A DNA stretch of 64,000 nucleotides from Streptomyces paludis. Its GTDB lineage: Bacteria > Actinomycetota > Actinomycetes > Streptomycetales > Streptomycetaceae. This document shows positions 29,532-37,775 of the stretch, one piece after another. Where the stretch lies: the NCBI RefSeq assembly GCF_003344965.1, contig NZ_CP031194.1, positions 2,728,001-2,792,000 of the forward strand, in the 5' to 3' direction. How positions within the stretch are numbered: the first letter of the stretch is position 1; every line of letters begins with the position of its first letter. The notes beneath the pieces are model-generated. The model made no database searches. It was given only the letters and a program-made list of their open reading frames with translations, and was not told where the DNA came from. The position numbers and the translations under genes are program-made.

Positions 29532-30311
29532 TTGAATACCCGAATGGTGGATGTGGATTGGGCACAAACGCACGACTGCTGCTTCGACACCGATCGCGTC
29601 CCCAAGCTCTTGGAGCAAGTGGAGCGAACGGAACAAGCAGATCAGGTGGAGCAGGCGCAGCGCGGAAGCGACGCTGAGGCGTGGCAGGAGCTGGGGTACA
29701 GACTGGTCCTTGAGCACGACCTCGTATCGCCTGCCAGTTTCGCCGCCCTGCCCACCCTGGTGCGTCTCGCCCACAACAACACGAACGCGCGCCGTCTGGC
29801 CGGAGAGATCATGGAGCGTGCGGCAGGGCAGCATGGCTGCGACGAGCTGCTGGCGGAACGCGCCGATGCCGTCATGGGGTTCCGCGAGCTGCTGGACAGC
29901 CACCTGCGATCACGGCCGGCCGACTACCTGGCGGCCTTCCGCGCACTGCTCGCGGTTGAGAAGCAGTACCACTGGGCGTCGGTGCTGGGAGACTTCACAG
30001 ACGACTTCTTCCACGTGGGCTGTCCCCACTGTGCCGTGGAAGTGACCGTCGCCGTCGGCTGCCACGGGCACTACTCCGCGATCCGGGACTGGCACCTGGG
30101 CGACGTGGGCCGGCGCACCCTGCGACCCGCCTGCGCCGAGGAGTTGTCCGGCACCGGCCGCTGGATGCACAGGATCGCCGTCCGGGACGGGGAGGATGTC
30201 CTGGCTGACGGAATCCTCCACCTGTTCGGCAAGGCGGAGTGCCCCCGCTGTATGAGCGTCTTCACCATCGCGGACGAGTACGCATCCGCCAACCTCCCGG
30301 CCTTGAGGTAA
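29532..30311 (+). CDS. Hypothetical protein with zinc-ribbon-like Cys pairs
   Basis: About 259 residues. The TTG at 29532 is chosen because GGAG lies nine bases upstream; ATG 29544 or GTG 29508 are alternatives. Residues 30-150 look alpha-helical (ASFAALPTLVRLAHNNTNAR), resembling a HEAT/TPR-like array. The second half has CPHC and, some 60 residues on, CPRC, a likely metal-binding pair. No family was recognised. It is convergent with the PIN/ATPase pair. Confidence 0.65.
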   Translation: MNTRMVDVDWAQTHDCCFDTDRVPKLLEQVERTEQADQVEQAQRGSDAEAWQELGYRLVLEHDLVSPASFAALPTLVRLAHNNTNARRLAGEIMERAAGQHGCDELLAERADAVMGFRELLDSHLRSRPADYLAAFRALLAVEKQYHWASVLGDFTDDFFHVGCPHCAVEVTVAVGCHGHYSAIRDWHLGDVGRRTLRPACAEELSGTGRWMHRIAVRDGEDVLADGILHLFGKAECPRCMSVFTIADEYASANLPALR

Positions 30312-30354
30312 GCCACATGACGCCGATTCCCTCCGGCTCAGCCGGCCCTCCGGC

Positions 30355-30867
30355 TCAGCCGAGATCGGCCCACGTGTTCATCGTCGCCTCCAGCGTCCAG
30401 ATACGGACCTGGGCCTGTACACGCGTGGAGTAGAGGTCACGCTCCACCACAATGCTCAGATCGCCCGTACCGAGCTGCTGCCGCGCGGCATGGTCGACAA
30501 GGTCCATGCCCGTGGCACCGCCGTCGCACAGAGACATGAGGAGCGAACCGTCCCAGGTGCGCTCGTGCAGCACCCACGGGGCTTCGCCAAGCGCGGTCTT
30601 GCGCAACATCTTCATGAACGTGGCGGCGCACCGGCGCCGGGCCACCCCTTCCTTGATCTGGAAGACATGATTCCCGGTCTCCACCACCGTCGCGGTGGGG
30701 AGGATGAACTGAACGCGGGCAGCGAGCCTGCGGTCCATCTCGGCGAGCACGTCGGCTCTGTGGTCGTTCATGTAGGGAACGTCGAGAATCTCGACGAAGA
30801 CGGACGTGTCGAGGAAATCGACGACCGGAAGCCCTAAACCGGAAGCCGGCCGGCGCTGCTTGCTCAC
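30355..30867 (-). CDS. PIN-like domain protein, putative nuclease partner of the ATPase
   Basis: A 170-residue protein with PIN-fold features: a hydrophobic strand ending in Asp20 (VVDFLDTSVF), Glu63 (LPTATVVETGNHV) and an acidic C-terminal region (GTGDLSIVVERDL, Asp136/Asp144). These could make the Mg-binding RNase site, although spacing differs from VapC. It starts (GTG 30867) 4 nt after the ATPase stop, so the two are cotranscribed and probably coupled. Codon 11 is TTA (30837-30835), rare in Streptomyces and read by bldA tRNA. Function as a toxin or defence effector is inference. Confidence 0.7.
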   Translation of the reverse strand: MSKQRRPASGLGLPVVDFLDTSVFVEILDVPYMNDHRADVLAEMDRRLAARVQFILPTATVVETGNHVFQIKEGVARRRCAATFMKMLRKTALGEAPWVLHERTWDGSLLMSLCDGGATGMDLVDHAARQQLGTGDLSIVVERDLYSTRVQAQVRIWTLEATMNTWADLG

Positions 30868-30871
30868 AGAC

Positions 30872-32221
30872 TCACAGACTCCTCAAGAAGTCCTCGACGC
30901 TGACGACCGTGCCCGCGTCCCTGGGACGTACGGCATCCGGTAGCCGCCCCTTGGCAACAGCGTCCCCCAGATCCCCGGCCGCCAGGAGATCCACATAACC
31001 GGGCAGCTCCGTGAGGGGCGTCAGCCTGCTCTCCCCCGACTCCGGATCGCGGGTGCAGACGACAACCCCCGAGTGATCCTCCGCGGTAAGCGCATTCAGC
31101 AGGGCCGGGCTGTGCGTGGTGAAGAGGACCTCGATACGGCGCTGCTGCGCCTCTTCCCTCATCAGACGCAGCACGCGAGCGGCCTGGGTGGGGTAGAGCC
31201 CGTTCTCGATCTCCTCGATGACGAGAAGCCGCGCGGGGCGGGCCCTGTCCGCCGCGCCATCGCGGTCGGGCGCGTCGAGCAGCGCCGTGCCGAAGGCGAG
31301 GAACCGGAGCATCCCGTCGCTGAGCAACCGAGCCGGAACCTCATGCACGGCACCGTGGAACCCCGACTCGTGGAGCACGAGCTGTACGTCTCCGAGCGAG
31401 GTGACGACCGTGTCGATATCCACGACCGGATTCTCCGGCATCCCGCTGATCAGCTCCTTGAGCCGACCGAACGACTGCGGATCGCGGCTCCGCAGTTCAC
31501 CCACCACCGCGCTCAGGTTGTCGGCGCTGCGGCGCAGTTCGGTGTCCCGCTCCGGCACGTACTGACGCATGAGGTGCGGGACCGGGTCCAGCAGGAAGAC
31601 CTGCCGGAGGGCCGCCAGCACGCGATCGACAGCTTCATTCACCAGACGGCCGGCGCTGGTTCTGTCCGAGACGAAGGAAGGCGCCACAGCACACGCAAGG
31701 TAGGAAAGGCCGTGGAACCTGCCGATGTCTCCAGGGTCCTTGCGGCCATTGAAAAAGCGCACTTCGATCGTGCTGGAGTCCTCGTTGTAAGGCTCCGCCT
31801 CCAGCAGGACCCGGCCGGAAGGCAGAATCCTCTTGCCGTACCGCACACCCTCCACCGCGACCAGCCGTTCACGACGGACGCGTACAGCGGGCCGCACCTC
31901 GATCTCCACGTCGTAGTCCAACACCGCCTCCCCCACCCGCACGCGGCAGCCGAGGGCGAAGAAATCACGCCCCAGCGGAGCGCACCCCTCGGCGCCACCC
32001 CGGATCGGTTCCTCGCCACCGTGCCGGGGGCCATCCAGCGCATCCCGTACGGGCTCCCCGAGAGCGAGCCGGGACAGGACCGTCAGGGCGTCCAGCGCGT
32101 TGGACTTGCCGCTGCCGTTCCGGCCGATGAGAAGGGTGAGGTTCTGAAGGGACAGCCGCTGGTCGGTGAAGCTCTTGAAGGAGGTGAGGCGCACTTCCTC
32201 CAGGCGGGGGATCGTCTGCAC
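30872..32221 (-). CDS. RecF/OLD-like AAA ATPase (AAA15/AAA21 type)
   Basis: A 449-residue SMC/ABC-type ATPase. Walker A GRNGSGKS lies at residues 33-40 after VRLTSFKSFTDQRLSLQNLT; the signature LLSDGMLRFLAF is at 299-310, Walker B LLVIEEIENGLYP at 332-344, and the switch histidine TTHSPALLNAL at 368-378. The middle (about 60-290) is a poorly conserved insert rather than a long coiled coil. GTG 32221 has GAGG upstream. ATPases of this group pair with nucleases in phage defence (OLD, Gabija, PARIS); here the partner is the PIN-like gene. No TOPRIM domain is seen. Confidence 0.85.
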   Translation of the reverse strand: MQTIPRLEEVRLTSFKSFTDQRLSLQNLTLLIGRNGSGKSNALDALTVLSRLALGEPVRDALDGPRHGGEEPIRGGAEGCAPLGRDFFALGCRVRVGEAVLDYDVEIEVRPAVRVRRERLVAVEGVRYGKRILPSGRVLLEAEPYNEDSSTIEVRFFNGRKDPGDIGRFHGLSYLACAVAPSFVSDRTSAGRLVNEAVDRVLAALRQVFLLDPVPHLMRQYVPERDTELRRSADNLSAVVGELRSRDPQSFGRLKELISGMPENPVVDIDTVVTSLGDVQLVLHESGFHGAVHEVPARLLSDGMLRFLAFGTALLDAPDRDGAADRARPARLLVIEEIENGLYPTQAARVLRLMREEAQQRRIEVLFTTHSPALLNALTAEDHSGVVVCTRDPESGESRLTPLTELPGYVDLLAAGDLGDAVAKGRLPDAVRPRDAGTVVSVEDFLRSL

Positions 32222-32390
32222 TGGGCACCTCGCTCGCTCGGCCAGGCCCGCCGGGCGCAGCGGGACTGCCTCTCACCTAACAGCACCCATCAACGCACCG
32301 TCCAACAGGACAGGCGCACGGACACGAGTGCCGCTCTCCCGGGCTACTCACGGCTGCGGCTGGGCAGCTCGTCAGCGGGAACGAACCGAC

Positions 32391-32582
32391 TCAGTTGACG
32401 GCGCGCACCACGAGCCGGACCACGGCCGCTATTCCTCGCCCGACCCACTCGATCCCTCCGCCCGGCACGACCAGGTCGCCGACCTCCGAGGCCACCTTCT
32501 CCGTGCGCTTTCCGGCGCGGCAGCGCGGGCAGGAGCGGGGCCAACTGCGCTTCTTCGTATCGCACTTCTTGCAAATCGCCAT
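32391..32582 (-). CDS. Small zinc-ribbon protein
   Basis: A 63-residue protein with CKKC and CPRC (residues 4-7 and 18-21), a compact zinc ribbon, followed by an amphipathic/hydrophobic C-terminus (GGGIEWVGRGIAAVVRLVVR) that could touch a membrane. I know of no function. It lies 170 nt upstream of the ATPase/PIN pair on the same strand. Confidence 0.55.
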   Translation of the reverse strand: MAICKKCDTKKRSWPRSCPRCRAGKRTEKVASEVGDLVVPGGGIEWVGRGIAAVVRLVVRAVN

Positions 32583-32688
32583 GGCCCCATTCTCAACTGC
32601 CGCCCCGCGCAGGCGGATCGACTGCGCGGGGTAGAAGCAGGTTCCCGATCTCCTCCTCGTGGTGTACGGGTCGTACGCCTCCGGGAGG

Positions 32689-32886
32689 TCAGCGCTCGGA
32701 GGCGTACGGGACGAAGGCGGCCCAGGCGGGGGCGGCGAAGCCGAGGTGGGGGCGGTGGGGGTTCTTGGAGTCGCGGACGTGGACGGTGGTGGGGCTGCCT
32801 GCGGCGGCTGCCACCTCGACGCAGTCGTTGTCGTTACTGCCGCTGTAGCTGCTCTTGAACCAGTTCAGCTCAGACTCGCGCGTCAT
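32689..32886 (-). CDS. DUF397 domain protein
   Basis: A 65-residue protein with the family pattern LNWFKSSYSGSNDNDCVEVA and VHVRDSKNPHRPHLGF. Its ATG overlaps the stop of the HTH-DUF5753 gene (ATGA). DUF397 proteins pair with such regulators in streptomycetes, a pairing proposed to work like a toxin-antitoxin or sensor module; the mechanism here is unknown. Confidence 0.9.
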   Translation of the reverse strand: MTRESELNWFKSSYSGSNDNDCVEVAAAAGSPTTVHVRDSKNPHRPHLGFAAPAWAAFVPYASER

Positions 32887-33812
32887 GTCTCTCCCAGCAC
32901 TTTCTCGATAAAGGCCAGCGACTCCCGTGGGCTGAGAGCCTGCGATCGGATGATCCCATATCGCATCTCAAGGATCTGAATGTCTTTCGGGTCGGAGAGC
33001 ACCCGGGTGGTGAGCTGCCCCGACACATATCCCGCCGCGGAACCGTCCTTGAGTTTCAGCACTTGGAGCTCGCCGCCCATGCCTGCGTGGTCCTCTTGAT
33101 CCGTCGGCATCACCTGGATCTCCACATGCAGCAACTTCCCTCTCTCCAGAAGGTGTTCGAGTTGTCGGCGCAATACCATTCTGCCCCCGATCGGCCGCCT
33201 CAGCGTGGCCTCTTCCTGGACAAAGGTGAGCGTGGTCACCGGCGTACGGTCGAAGATCTCCTGCCGTGCGATACGGGCGGCCACGTACCGCTCGCGGTCG
33301 TTCGGGGCGAAGGCCGGGCGCCGGACGTCGAAGAGCGCCCGCGCGTACTCTTCCGTCTGCAACAGACCGTGAAGATTGTGGTTGCCGTACGCTCCCAGCT
33401 CTACCGCCTCCGCCTCCAGCCTCGCCAGGTCCCGGATCTTCTTCGGATACCTCGCCTGCGCCACATCCACCTTCATCGCGGCGATCCTGCCGCCCGCCCT
33501 CAGCACCTTGTCCGCCTTGTCGAGGAACTCCGGTCTGGGGATGCGCTTACCCGCCTCCACCTTGTAGATCAGGTTCTCGCCGTACCCGATCTCCACCCCG
33601 AACTCCGCCTGACTCAGCCCCATCGCCGCCCGCCAGAGCTTGATCTGCCGGCCCACCGCCACCATGACGGCTCGCGAGTCGTCGTCCAGGTCGGCGGCAT
33701 CCCAGTCGGGCTCGTCCGCGCCGTCCGTCGTGAAGTCCTTGGCCTTGCCGTCTGCACCCACTTCGTACACCTCCGGATTCGTGTCGTCATGGCTCAATCC
33801 CCGTACCCCCAC
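32883..33812 (-). CDS. XRE-type HTH / DUF5753 regulator
   Basis: Up to 309 residues from GTG 33812; the first 45 are acidic and variable, so a later start is possible. The HTH is at about residues 50-100 (GRQIKLWRAAMGLSQAEFGV, YGENLIYKVEAGKRIPRP). The DUF5753 part shows the hallmarks NLHGLLQTEEYARALF, LTFVQEEATLRRPIGG and SPRESLAFIEKVL. It is coupled to DUF397 and divergent from an RsbW-like ATPase. Confidence 0.9.
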   Translation of the reverse strand: MGVRGLSHDDTNPEVYEVGADGKAKDFTTDGADEPDWDAADLDDDSRAVMVAVGRQIKLWRAAMGLSQAEFGVEIGYGENLIYKVEAGKRIPRPEFLDKADKVLRAGGRIAAMKVDVAQARYPKKIRDLARLEAEAVELGAYGNHNLHGLLQTEEYARALFDVRRPAFAPNDRERYVAARIARQEIFDRTPVTTLTFVQEEATLRRPIGGRMVLRRQLEHLLERGKLLHVEIQVMPTDQEDHAGMGGELQVLKLKDGSAAGYVSGQLTTRVLSDPKDIQILEMRYGIIRSQALSPRESLAFIEKVLGET

Positions 33813-33934
33813 TCAAGGTCACGGCCCGCGACCCGGACAGCGCCCTGACAGAAAGGCGCCCCGACTGTACACATCACCGTCCGTAAGGGGATGCTCACTG
33901 TTCAGGCTAGACATATCCGGCCACTCTGTGTGAT

Positions 33935-34432
33935 GTGAACCAAGAAACCGTCGAGAGCGTCGACAGCGGCCACCTGCCGCTCACCCAATCCGCGCCGTAC
34001 TCCGAGGAGTTCCGCGTCCAGTTCTCCTCCACCCGCAGAGGCGCCCGGCTGGCGCGGCTGCTGGCTGTGGAGCAACTGCGGTCGTGGGGACTGCCCTTCG
34101 AGGCGGCGGCGCACGTGGTGGCGGAGTTGGCGACGAACGCCGTGCAGCACGGCCGTACGCCCGGACGGGACTTCCGCTTGCGCCTGCTGCGGCCCGGGCC
34201 GGGGATGCTGCGGATCGAGGTGTCCGACTCGCAGGGCACCAGGCTCCCGGCGACCGGGCGGCGGCCGGTAGGGACGTACGAGGAGACGGGGCGCGGGCTC
34301 GCGCTGGTCGCGGCGTTGGCCGACCGGTGGGGCGTGACGTCCGGGCCGCCGCCGTGCAAGACGGTCTGGGCCGAGCTGAGCTTCACCGAGGCCGGGACCG
34401 GGGCCGAGGAGCGTGCGCCGTGGACACCGTAA
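33935..34432 (+). CDS. RsbW-like ATP-binding (HATPase_c) regulatory protein
   Basis: A 165-residue GHKL ATPase-fold protein with the N-box ELATNAVQHGRTPG, G1-like EVSDSQGTRLP and G2 ETGRGLALVAALADRWGV. The GTG 33935 start is inferred from frame. It stands opposite the HTH-DUF5753 / DUF397 pair across a 122-nt spacer, repeating the organisation seen at the left end of the window. The next gene overlaps it by 13 nt. Confidence 0.82.
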   Translation: MNQETVESVDSGHLPLTQSAPYSEEFRVQFSSTRRGARLARLLAVEQLRSWGLPFEAAAHVVAELATNAVQHGRTPGRDFRLRLLRPGPGMLRIEVSDSQGTRLPATGRRPVGTYEETGRGLALVAALADRWGVTSGPPPCKTVWAELSFTEAGTGAEERAPWTP

Positions 34433-34722
34433 CCATGCGCGTCCTGTGGGGCGTTACGTCGATATCGCTCAGCCTCGTCGTCCTGGCCGCCGGCGTGCTG
34501 TACGCACACACGCAGAGCCCGGCGCGGGCCTTACCGCCGCCACCCCTCGAAGCCGAACAGGGCTACTCGTACACCTGCTACTGCCACCGCGACCCAGTCC
34601 ACGTGACCGTACCCACACACCAACGCCCCCGCCTCCACGGCCGGGGCCACCGAAGCCCGGAAACACAGGCCCTGGCGGAACGGGCGTCGCGGCTGCGGGA
34701 CGTCAAAAACCAAAGAACCTAG
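34420..34722 (+). CDS. Small membrane-anchored protein with a TTA codon
   Basis: GTG 34420 has GAGGAG eight bases upstream and overlaps the ATPase gene, giving 100 residues; ATG 34435 is an alternative. One hydrophobic segment near the N-terminus (VLWGVTSISLSLVVLAAGVL) is followed by a Pro-rich and basic tail with two cysteines (YTCYCHRD). Codon 38 is TTA (34531-34533), so translation may need bldA tRNA. No family recognised. Confidence 0.6.
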   Translation: MDTVTMRVLWGVTSISLSLVVLAAGVLYAHTQSPARALPPPPLEAEQGYSYTCYCHRDPVHVTVPTHQRPRLHGRGHRSPETQALAERASRLRDVKNQRT

Positions 34723-34914
34723 GTAAATAACCAACCCAACCCAACCAAACCCCGGGCAGGTCACCCACACGGGTGATCTCGCCCTGGACGGCTGGCTTTT
34801 GGTGCGTTCGGAGAGGCAGGCTCAGCCTCAACAACACCACACATGAGACGGCCCCCGGCCGGGACTGGCATCCCGATCCGAGGACCTGACCAGCAAGGAA
34901 GAAAAGGCTTCCCG

Positions 34915-35919
34915 ATGGATGAGCAGCAGTTTAGTGCGCCCTCGCGGGCCCTTCAGGTAGTTCGCGGATCCGGCCGCGGCGGCGTGGCGAAGGTCCACCT
35001 GCCCCAGGACCCCGGCTACACGATCGTGGGCAACCACCTCGCCCAGCACGTCGAGTTGTCGTTCACCGCGATCGGCCTCGGCACACATATCCAGTCGTTG
35101 CCGGTGGGCGCGCCGGTGGACATCCGGACGCTGTCGGCTCGGCATCCGGAGGGGCGGGAACGGATCGCCGCCGCTTTACGGGAGCTGGAAGCCCACGGGT
35201 ACATCGAGCGGCGCCGCGAACGGACCGACGACGGCCGGATCGTCAGCCTGACGATCTCGTACAACAACCCCGAGGCGGCCCGCGCCCGGCTGGCCCTCGA
35301 AGCGGCCCTGCCGACGGAGCCGCCGCCGCTTCAAGTGCAGCCGGAGGCGGCACCGGAAGCGGTACGGGAAGAGGCGCCGGAAGCGGTACGGGAAGCACCT
35401 CCGGAGACCGTAGAGGTACGCCCCGAGCCCGTACCGGCGGCCGAGGCACCCCCCGAAGCATCGCCCGCGCCCCCGCCCCCGCTCCCCGACGCGGAAGCCC
35501 ACGACCCGGACCGCCGTCGCGCCGCGGCCGACCTCCTCGCCGGACTGCGCCGCGACGACCCCCGCCTCCTCCTCCCGGAACGGGACGTACGGCGGCTGGC
35601 GCCGGGCGTCGAAGCCTGGCTGGAGCGGGGCGCCACGCCGTACGCCGTACATCACGCGCTGACCGCAGCCCTGCCGCTCAACCTGCGCCACCCGGCGGCC
35701 CTCCTGGCCCACCGCCTGACCGCGCTGCTGCCACCCCCGCTGCCGCCCGCACTCGCGCTCCAGGCCGCGCCCGTGGGCGCCGTAACCGCTCCTCGCCCGC
35801 ACCCGCTCCAGAACTGCGACCACTGCGACCGCGCCTACCGCGCCCCGGAACCGGGCACCTGCCAAGGCTGCACGGCAGCGGCACCGGCAGCGGTCGTGGC
35901 CCACCAGCAAGCAGCCTGA
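34915..35919 (+). CDS. Winged-helix DNA-binding protein with Pro/Glu-rich linker, TTA-containing
   Basis: A 334-residue protein. Residues about 25-120 form a replication-initiator/DnaD-like or MarR-like winged helix (NHLAQHVELSFTAIGLGTHI, ERIAAALRELEAHGYIERRR, DDGRIVSLTISYNN). A long Pro/Glu/Ala linker with repeats of EAPEAVRE follows (130-195), then a helical domain and a C-terminal CDHCDRAYRAPEPGTCQGC zinc-ribbon-like motif. ATG 34915 has AAAAGG seven bases upstream. Codon 88 is TTA (35176-35178). Streptomycetes have several such proteins, function unknown to me. Confidence 0.8.
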   Translation: MDEQQFSAPSRALQVVRGSGRGGVAKVHLPQDPGYTIVGNHLAQHVELSFTAIGLGTHIQSLPVGAPVDIRTLSARHPEGRERIAAALRELEAHGYIERRRERTDDGRIVSLTISYNNPEAARARLALEAALPTEPPPLQVQPEAAPEAVREEAPEAVREAPPETVEVRPEPVPAAEAPPEASPAPPPPLPDAEAHDPDRRRAAADLLAGLRRDDPRLLLPERDVRRLAPGVEAWLERGATPYAVHHALTAALPLNLRHPAALLAHRLTALLPPPLPPALALQAAPVGAVTAPRPHPLQNCDHCDRAYRAPEPGTCQGCTAAAPAAVVAHQQAA

Positions 35920-35944
35920 GCGACGTCACATCGCGACACGCGGA

Positions 35945-35974
35945 ACATACAAAGCATCCACTACCTTTGTATGT
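35945..35974 (+). promoter_or_regulatory. Perfect inverted repeat, likely VapB operator
   Basis: ACATACAAAG (35945-35954) and CTTTGTATGT (35965-35974) are perfect 10-bp arms with 20-bp centre spacing, two helical turns, 23 nt before the vapB start. The A/T-rich arms stand out against the local GC. Ribbon-helix-helix antitoxins autorepress through such repeats. Confidence 0.75.
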
Positions 35975-35997
35975 AGCCAACATTACGGAGGCAGGCG

Positions 35998-36246
35998 ATG
36001 TCCGCCACACAGATCGATATCGACGATGAAGCCCTCAAGGAAGCCATGCGACTCTCTGGCGCCAAGACCAAAAAGGAAATGGTCAACATCGCTCTCCGTG
36101 AGTACGCGGAACGCCGTCAGCGTACGGAGAAGCGGCTTCGTCACGTAGAAAATGCCCAGCACTGGGACGAGGACAGCTTCTGGCGGCGCCATGCGGCAGA
36201 GAAGGGCGCACTGGACAGCCCGCGTTCTCAGTCGGGGGCAGCCTGA
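35998..36246 (+). CDS. vapB: VapB-like ribbon-helix-helix antitoxin
   Basis: An 82-residue protein. Residues 1-45 (SATQIDIDDEALKEAMRLSG, TKKEMVNIALREYAERRQ) are the RHH DNA-binding dimerisation domain of the DUF2191/VapB group. The acidic Trp-containing tail (ENAQHWDEDSFWRRHA) would block the toxin. The stop is 2 nt before the vapC start. A perfect inverted repeat upstream fits autoregulation. Confidence 0.9.
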   Translation: MSATQIDIDDEALKEAMRLSGAKTKKEMVNIALREYAERRQRTEKRLRHVENAQHWDEDSFWRRHAAEKGALDSPRSQSGAA

Positions 36247-36248
36247 CC

Positions 36249-36665
36249 ATGATCAGCTATCTCGCCGACTCCACTGCGGTCTGGCGTCTACGACGCAACC
36301 TGAAGCTGAATGACGCGTGGGGTCACGAACTCGATGAAGGCGCCATCGGTTCGTGCGCTCCACAGCGCACAGAGTTCCGGCAATCGGCTCGAAGCCTCGA
36401 TGAATACGACCAGATGACGGCGATGTTCACCGACATCCACCCTGACGTACCTGTCCCCAAGCGGGCATGGCAGTGGATCGAGACAGCGCAATACCGACTC
36501 GCACAACGAGGCCAGCACCAGAGCCTGTCGGCGGTCGACTGGCTCATCTGCGCGACGGCGGCGCACCACGGGTTGGTTGTACTTCACGACGACCATGATT
36601 TTTCAGCTGCCGCACGCCTTCTCGACGACGTGACAGAGCGAAGTGTCTTCGCTCTGTCGGAGTGA
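36249..36665 (+). CDS. vapC: VapC-like PIN-domain toxin
   Basis: A 138-residue PIN RNase. Acidic positions are at ISYLADSTAVWRL (Asp7), the QRTEFRQSAR Glu, SAVDWLICATAAHHG (Asp) and VVLHDDHDFSAAARL (Asp pair), in the order of the VapC active site. It directly follows vapB. VapC toxins cleave tRNA or rRNA when the antitoxin is degraded; the target here is unknown. Confidence 0.9.
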   Translation: MISYLADSTAVWRLRRNLKLNDAWGHELDEGAIGSCAPQRTEFRQSARSLDEYDQMTAMFTDIHPDVPVPKRAWQWIETAQYRLAQRGQHQSLSAVDWLICATAAHHGLVVLHDDHDFSAAARLLDDVTERSVFALSE

Positions 36666-36889
36666 CAGGGCCCGGCCACCGAGCCCGCCGCCGAGCCGGG
36701 CCAGTGCGGCCACGCTCGGGGTGTTGCCCGGTTCCGCCGTGAACATCACGCAGCCGGCACGTCGACGCCGGGCAGCAGGGGCTGGCAGTACCAGGTCAGG
36801 ACTCGCTCCGGATGGCGCAGACGCTAGCGCGGCGCCTGTACGTATACGAGGCGTACGTCATGTCGCGCCAACCGGGGGCGGACTCGGGG

Positions 36890-37660
36890 TCAGGCCACCA
36901 CGCGATCGGCGGTGAGCTTGCGGGGGGTGTCGGCGAGGAGCGTGCGCAGCTGGGCTGCGGGCAGCGGGACGCCCTGATCGACCGGCGGCGGTGTCTGCGG
37001 CGCGGTGCCGGCGCGGAGGGCTTCGCTCAGCTGTGCCCAGAAGGCCCTCATGGCGTCGGGGTCGGCGGAGTACGGCAGCGCGTAGGGGTCGGTCTCCGGC
37101 TCGAAGCGCCAGCTTTCGGCCAGGGGGCCGGCGTCGACGGTGTCGAAGCCGAGCCGGCCGATCAGGTCGGACGCGCTCGCCTTGGCGTCGGGGTCGTCGC
37201 CGGAGATGGGCAGGGCGGATCGGTCGGCGGCGCCTGCGGGGCGGGCGAGGGCGGGGATGTGGTGGTCGCTGATGTTGTTGAACGCCTTGACGAGCTTCGC
37301 GCCGGCCAGGTGTTCCTGGACGAGTTCGCTGGTGGTGGTCTTGCCGGAGTCGAGGGCCTCGATGTGTCCGTCGCGCATCGGGTAGTAGTTGATCGTGTCG
37401 AGCACGACCTTGCCGGCCAGCGCGGTGACGGGAAGCTCCCGGAAGGGGGCGAGCGGGATGCTCACCACCACCCAGTCGCCCGCCCGTGCCGCCTCTTCCG
37501 GGGTCGCGGCGCGGGCCCGCTCGCCCAGCTCCGCCACGGTCTCGGCCAGGGTCTCGGGACCGCGTGAGTTGGACAGGACGACGTCGATCCCCGCCGCGAC
37601 CGCGAGCCGGGCGATGCTCGTGCCGATGCTGCCGCTGCCGATGAAGCCAAGTGTTGCCAT
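36890..37660 (-). CDS. NADPH-dependent F420 reductase-like / Rossmann oxidoreductase
   Basis: A 256-residue protein with an N-terminal Rossmann fold (TLGFIGSGSIGTSIARLAVA, VVLSNSRGPETLAETV) of the F420H2:NADP / NAD_binding_F420 family, and the conserved LVKAFNNISDHHI segment. ATG 37660 has AGGAG upstream. It is divergent from a TetR gene with two operators between them, so it is probably the regulator's target. The 224 bp between it and vapC (36666-36889) show no intact gene. Confidence 0.85.
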   Translation of the reverse strand: MATLGFIGSGSIGTSIARLAVAAGIDVVLSNSRGPETLAETVAELGERARAATPEEAARAGDWVVVSIPLAPFRELPVTALAGKVVLDTINYYPMRDGHIEALDSGKTTTSELVQEHLAGAKLVKAFNNISDHHIPALARPAGAADRSALPISGDDPDAKASASDLIGRLGFDTVDAGPLAESWRFEPETDPYALPYSADPDAMRAFWAQLSEALRAGTAPQTPPPVDQGVPLPAAQLRTLLADTPRKLTADRVVA

Positions 37661-37690
37661 GAAAGGTCTCCTCATTTCGCGGACCGTGCG

Positions 37691-37730
37691 GTCCGTCCGC
37701 AGTCCGTCCGCAGTCCGTCCGCAGTCCGTA
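37691..37730 (+). repeat. Tandem 11-bp repeat
   Basis: GTCCGTCCGCA occurs three times in tandem at 37691, 37702 and 37713, plus a 7-bp partial copy, in the leader of the F420 reductase-like gene. It may be a slippage-prone simple repeat. Confidence 0.85.
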
Positions 37731-37775
37731 GGTGGCTCCGCAGGGGAGCAGGGCTCAACCCCTCGCACCACAAAC

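Noticed and set aside
36666..36889. Possible gene remnant on the minus strand between vapC and the reductase gene
   Set aside because: Short conserved-looking stretches are interrupted by in-frame stops and no family could be named, so no pseudogene is claimed.
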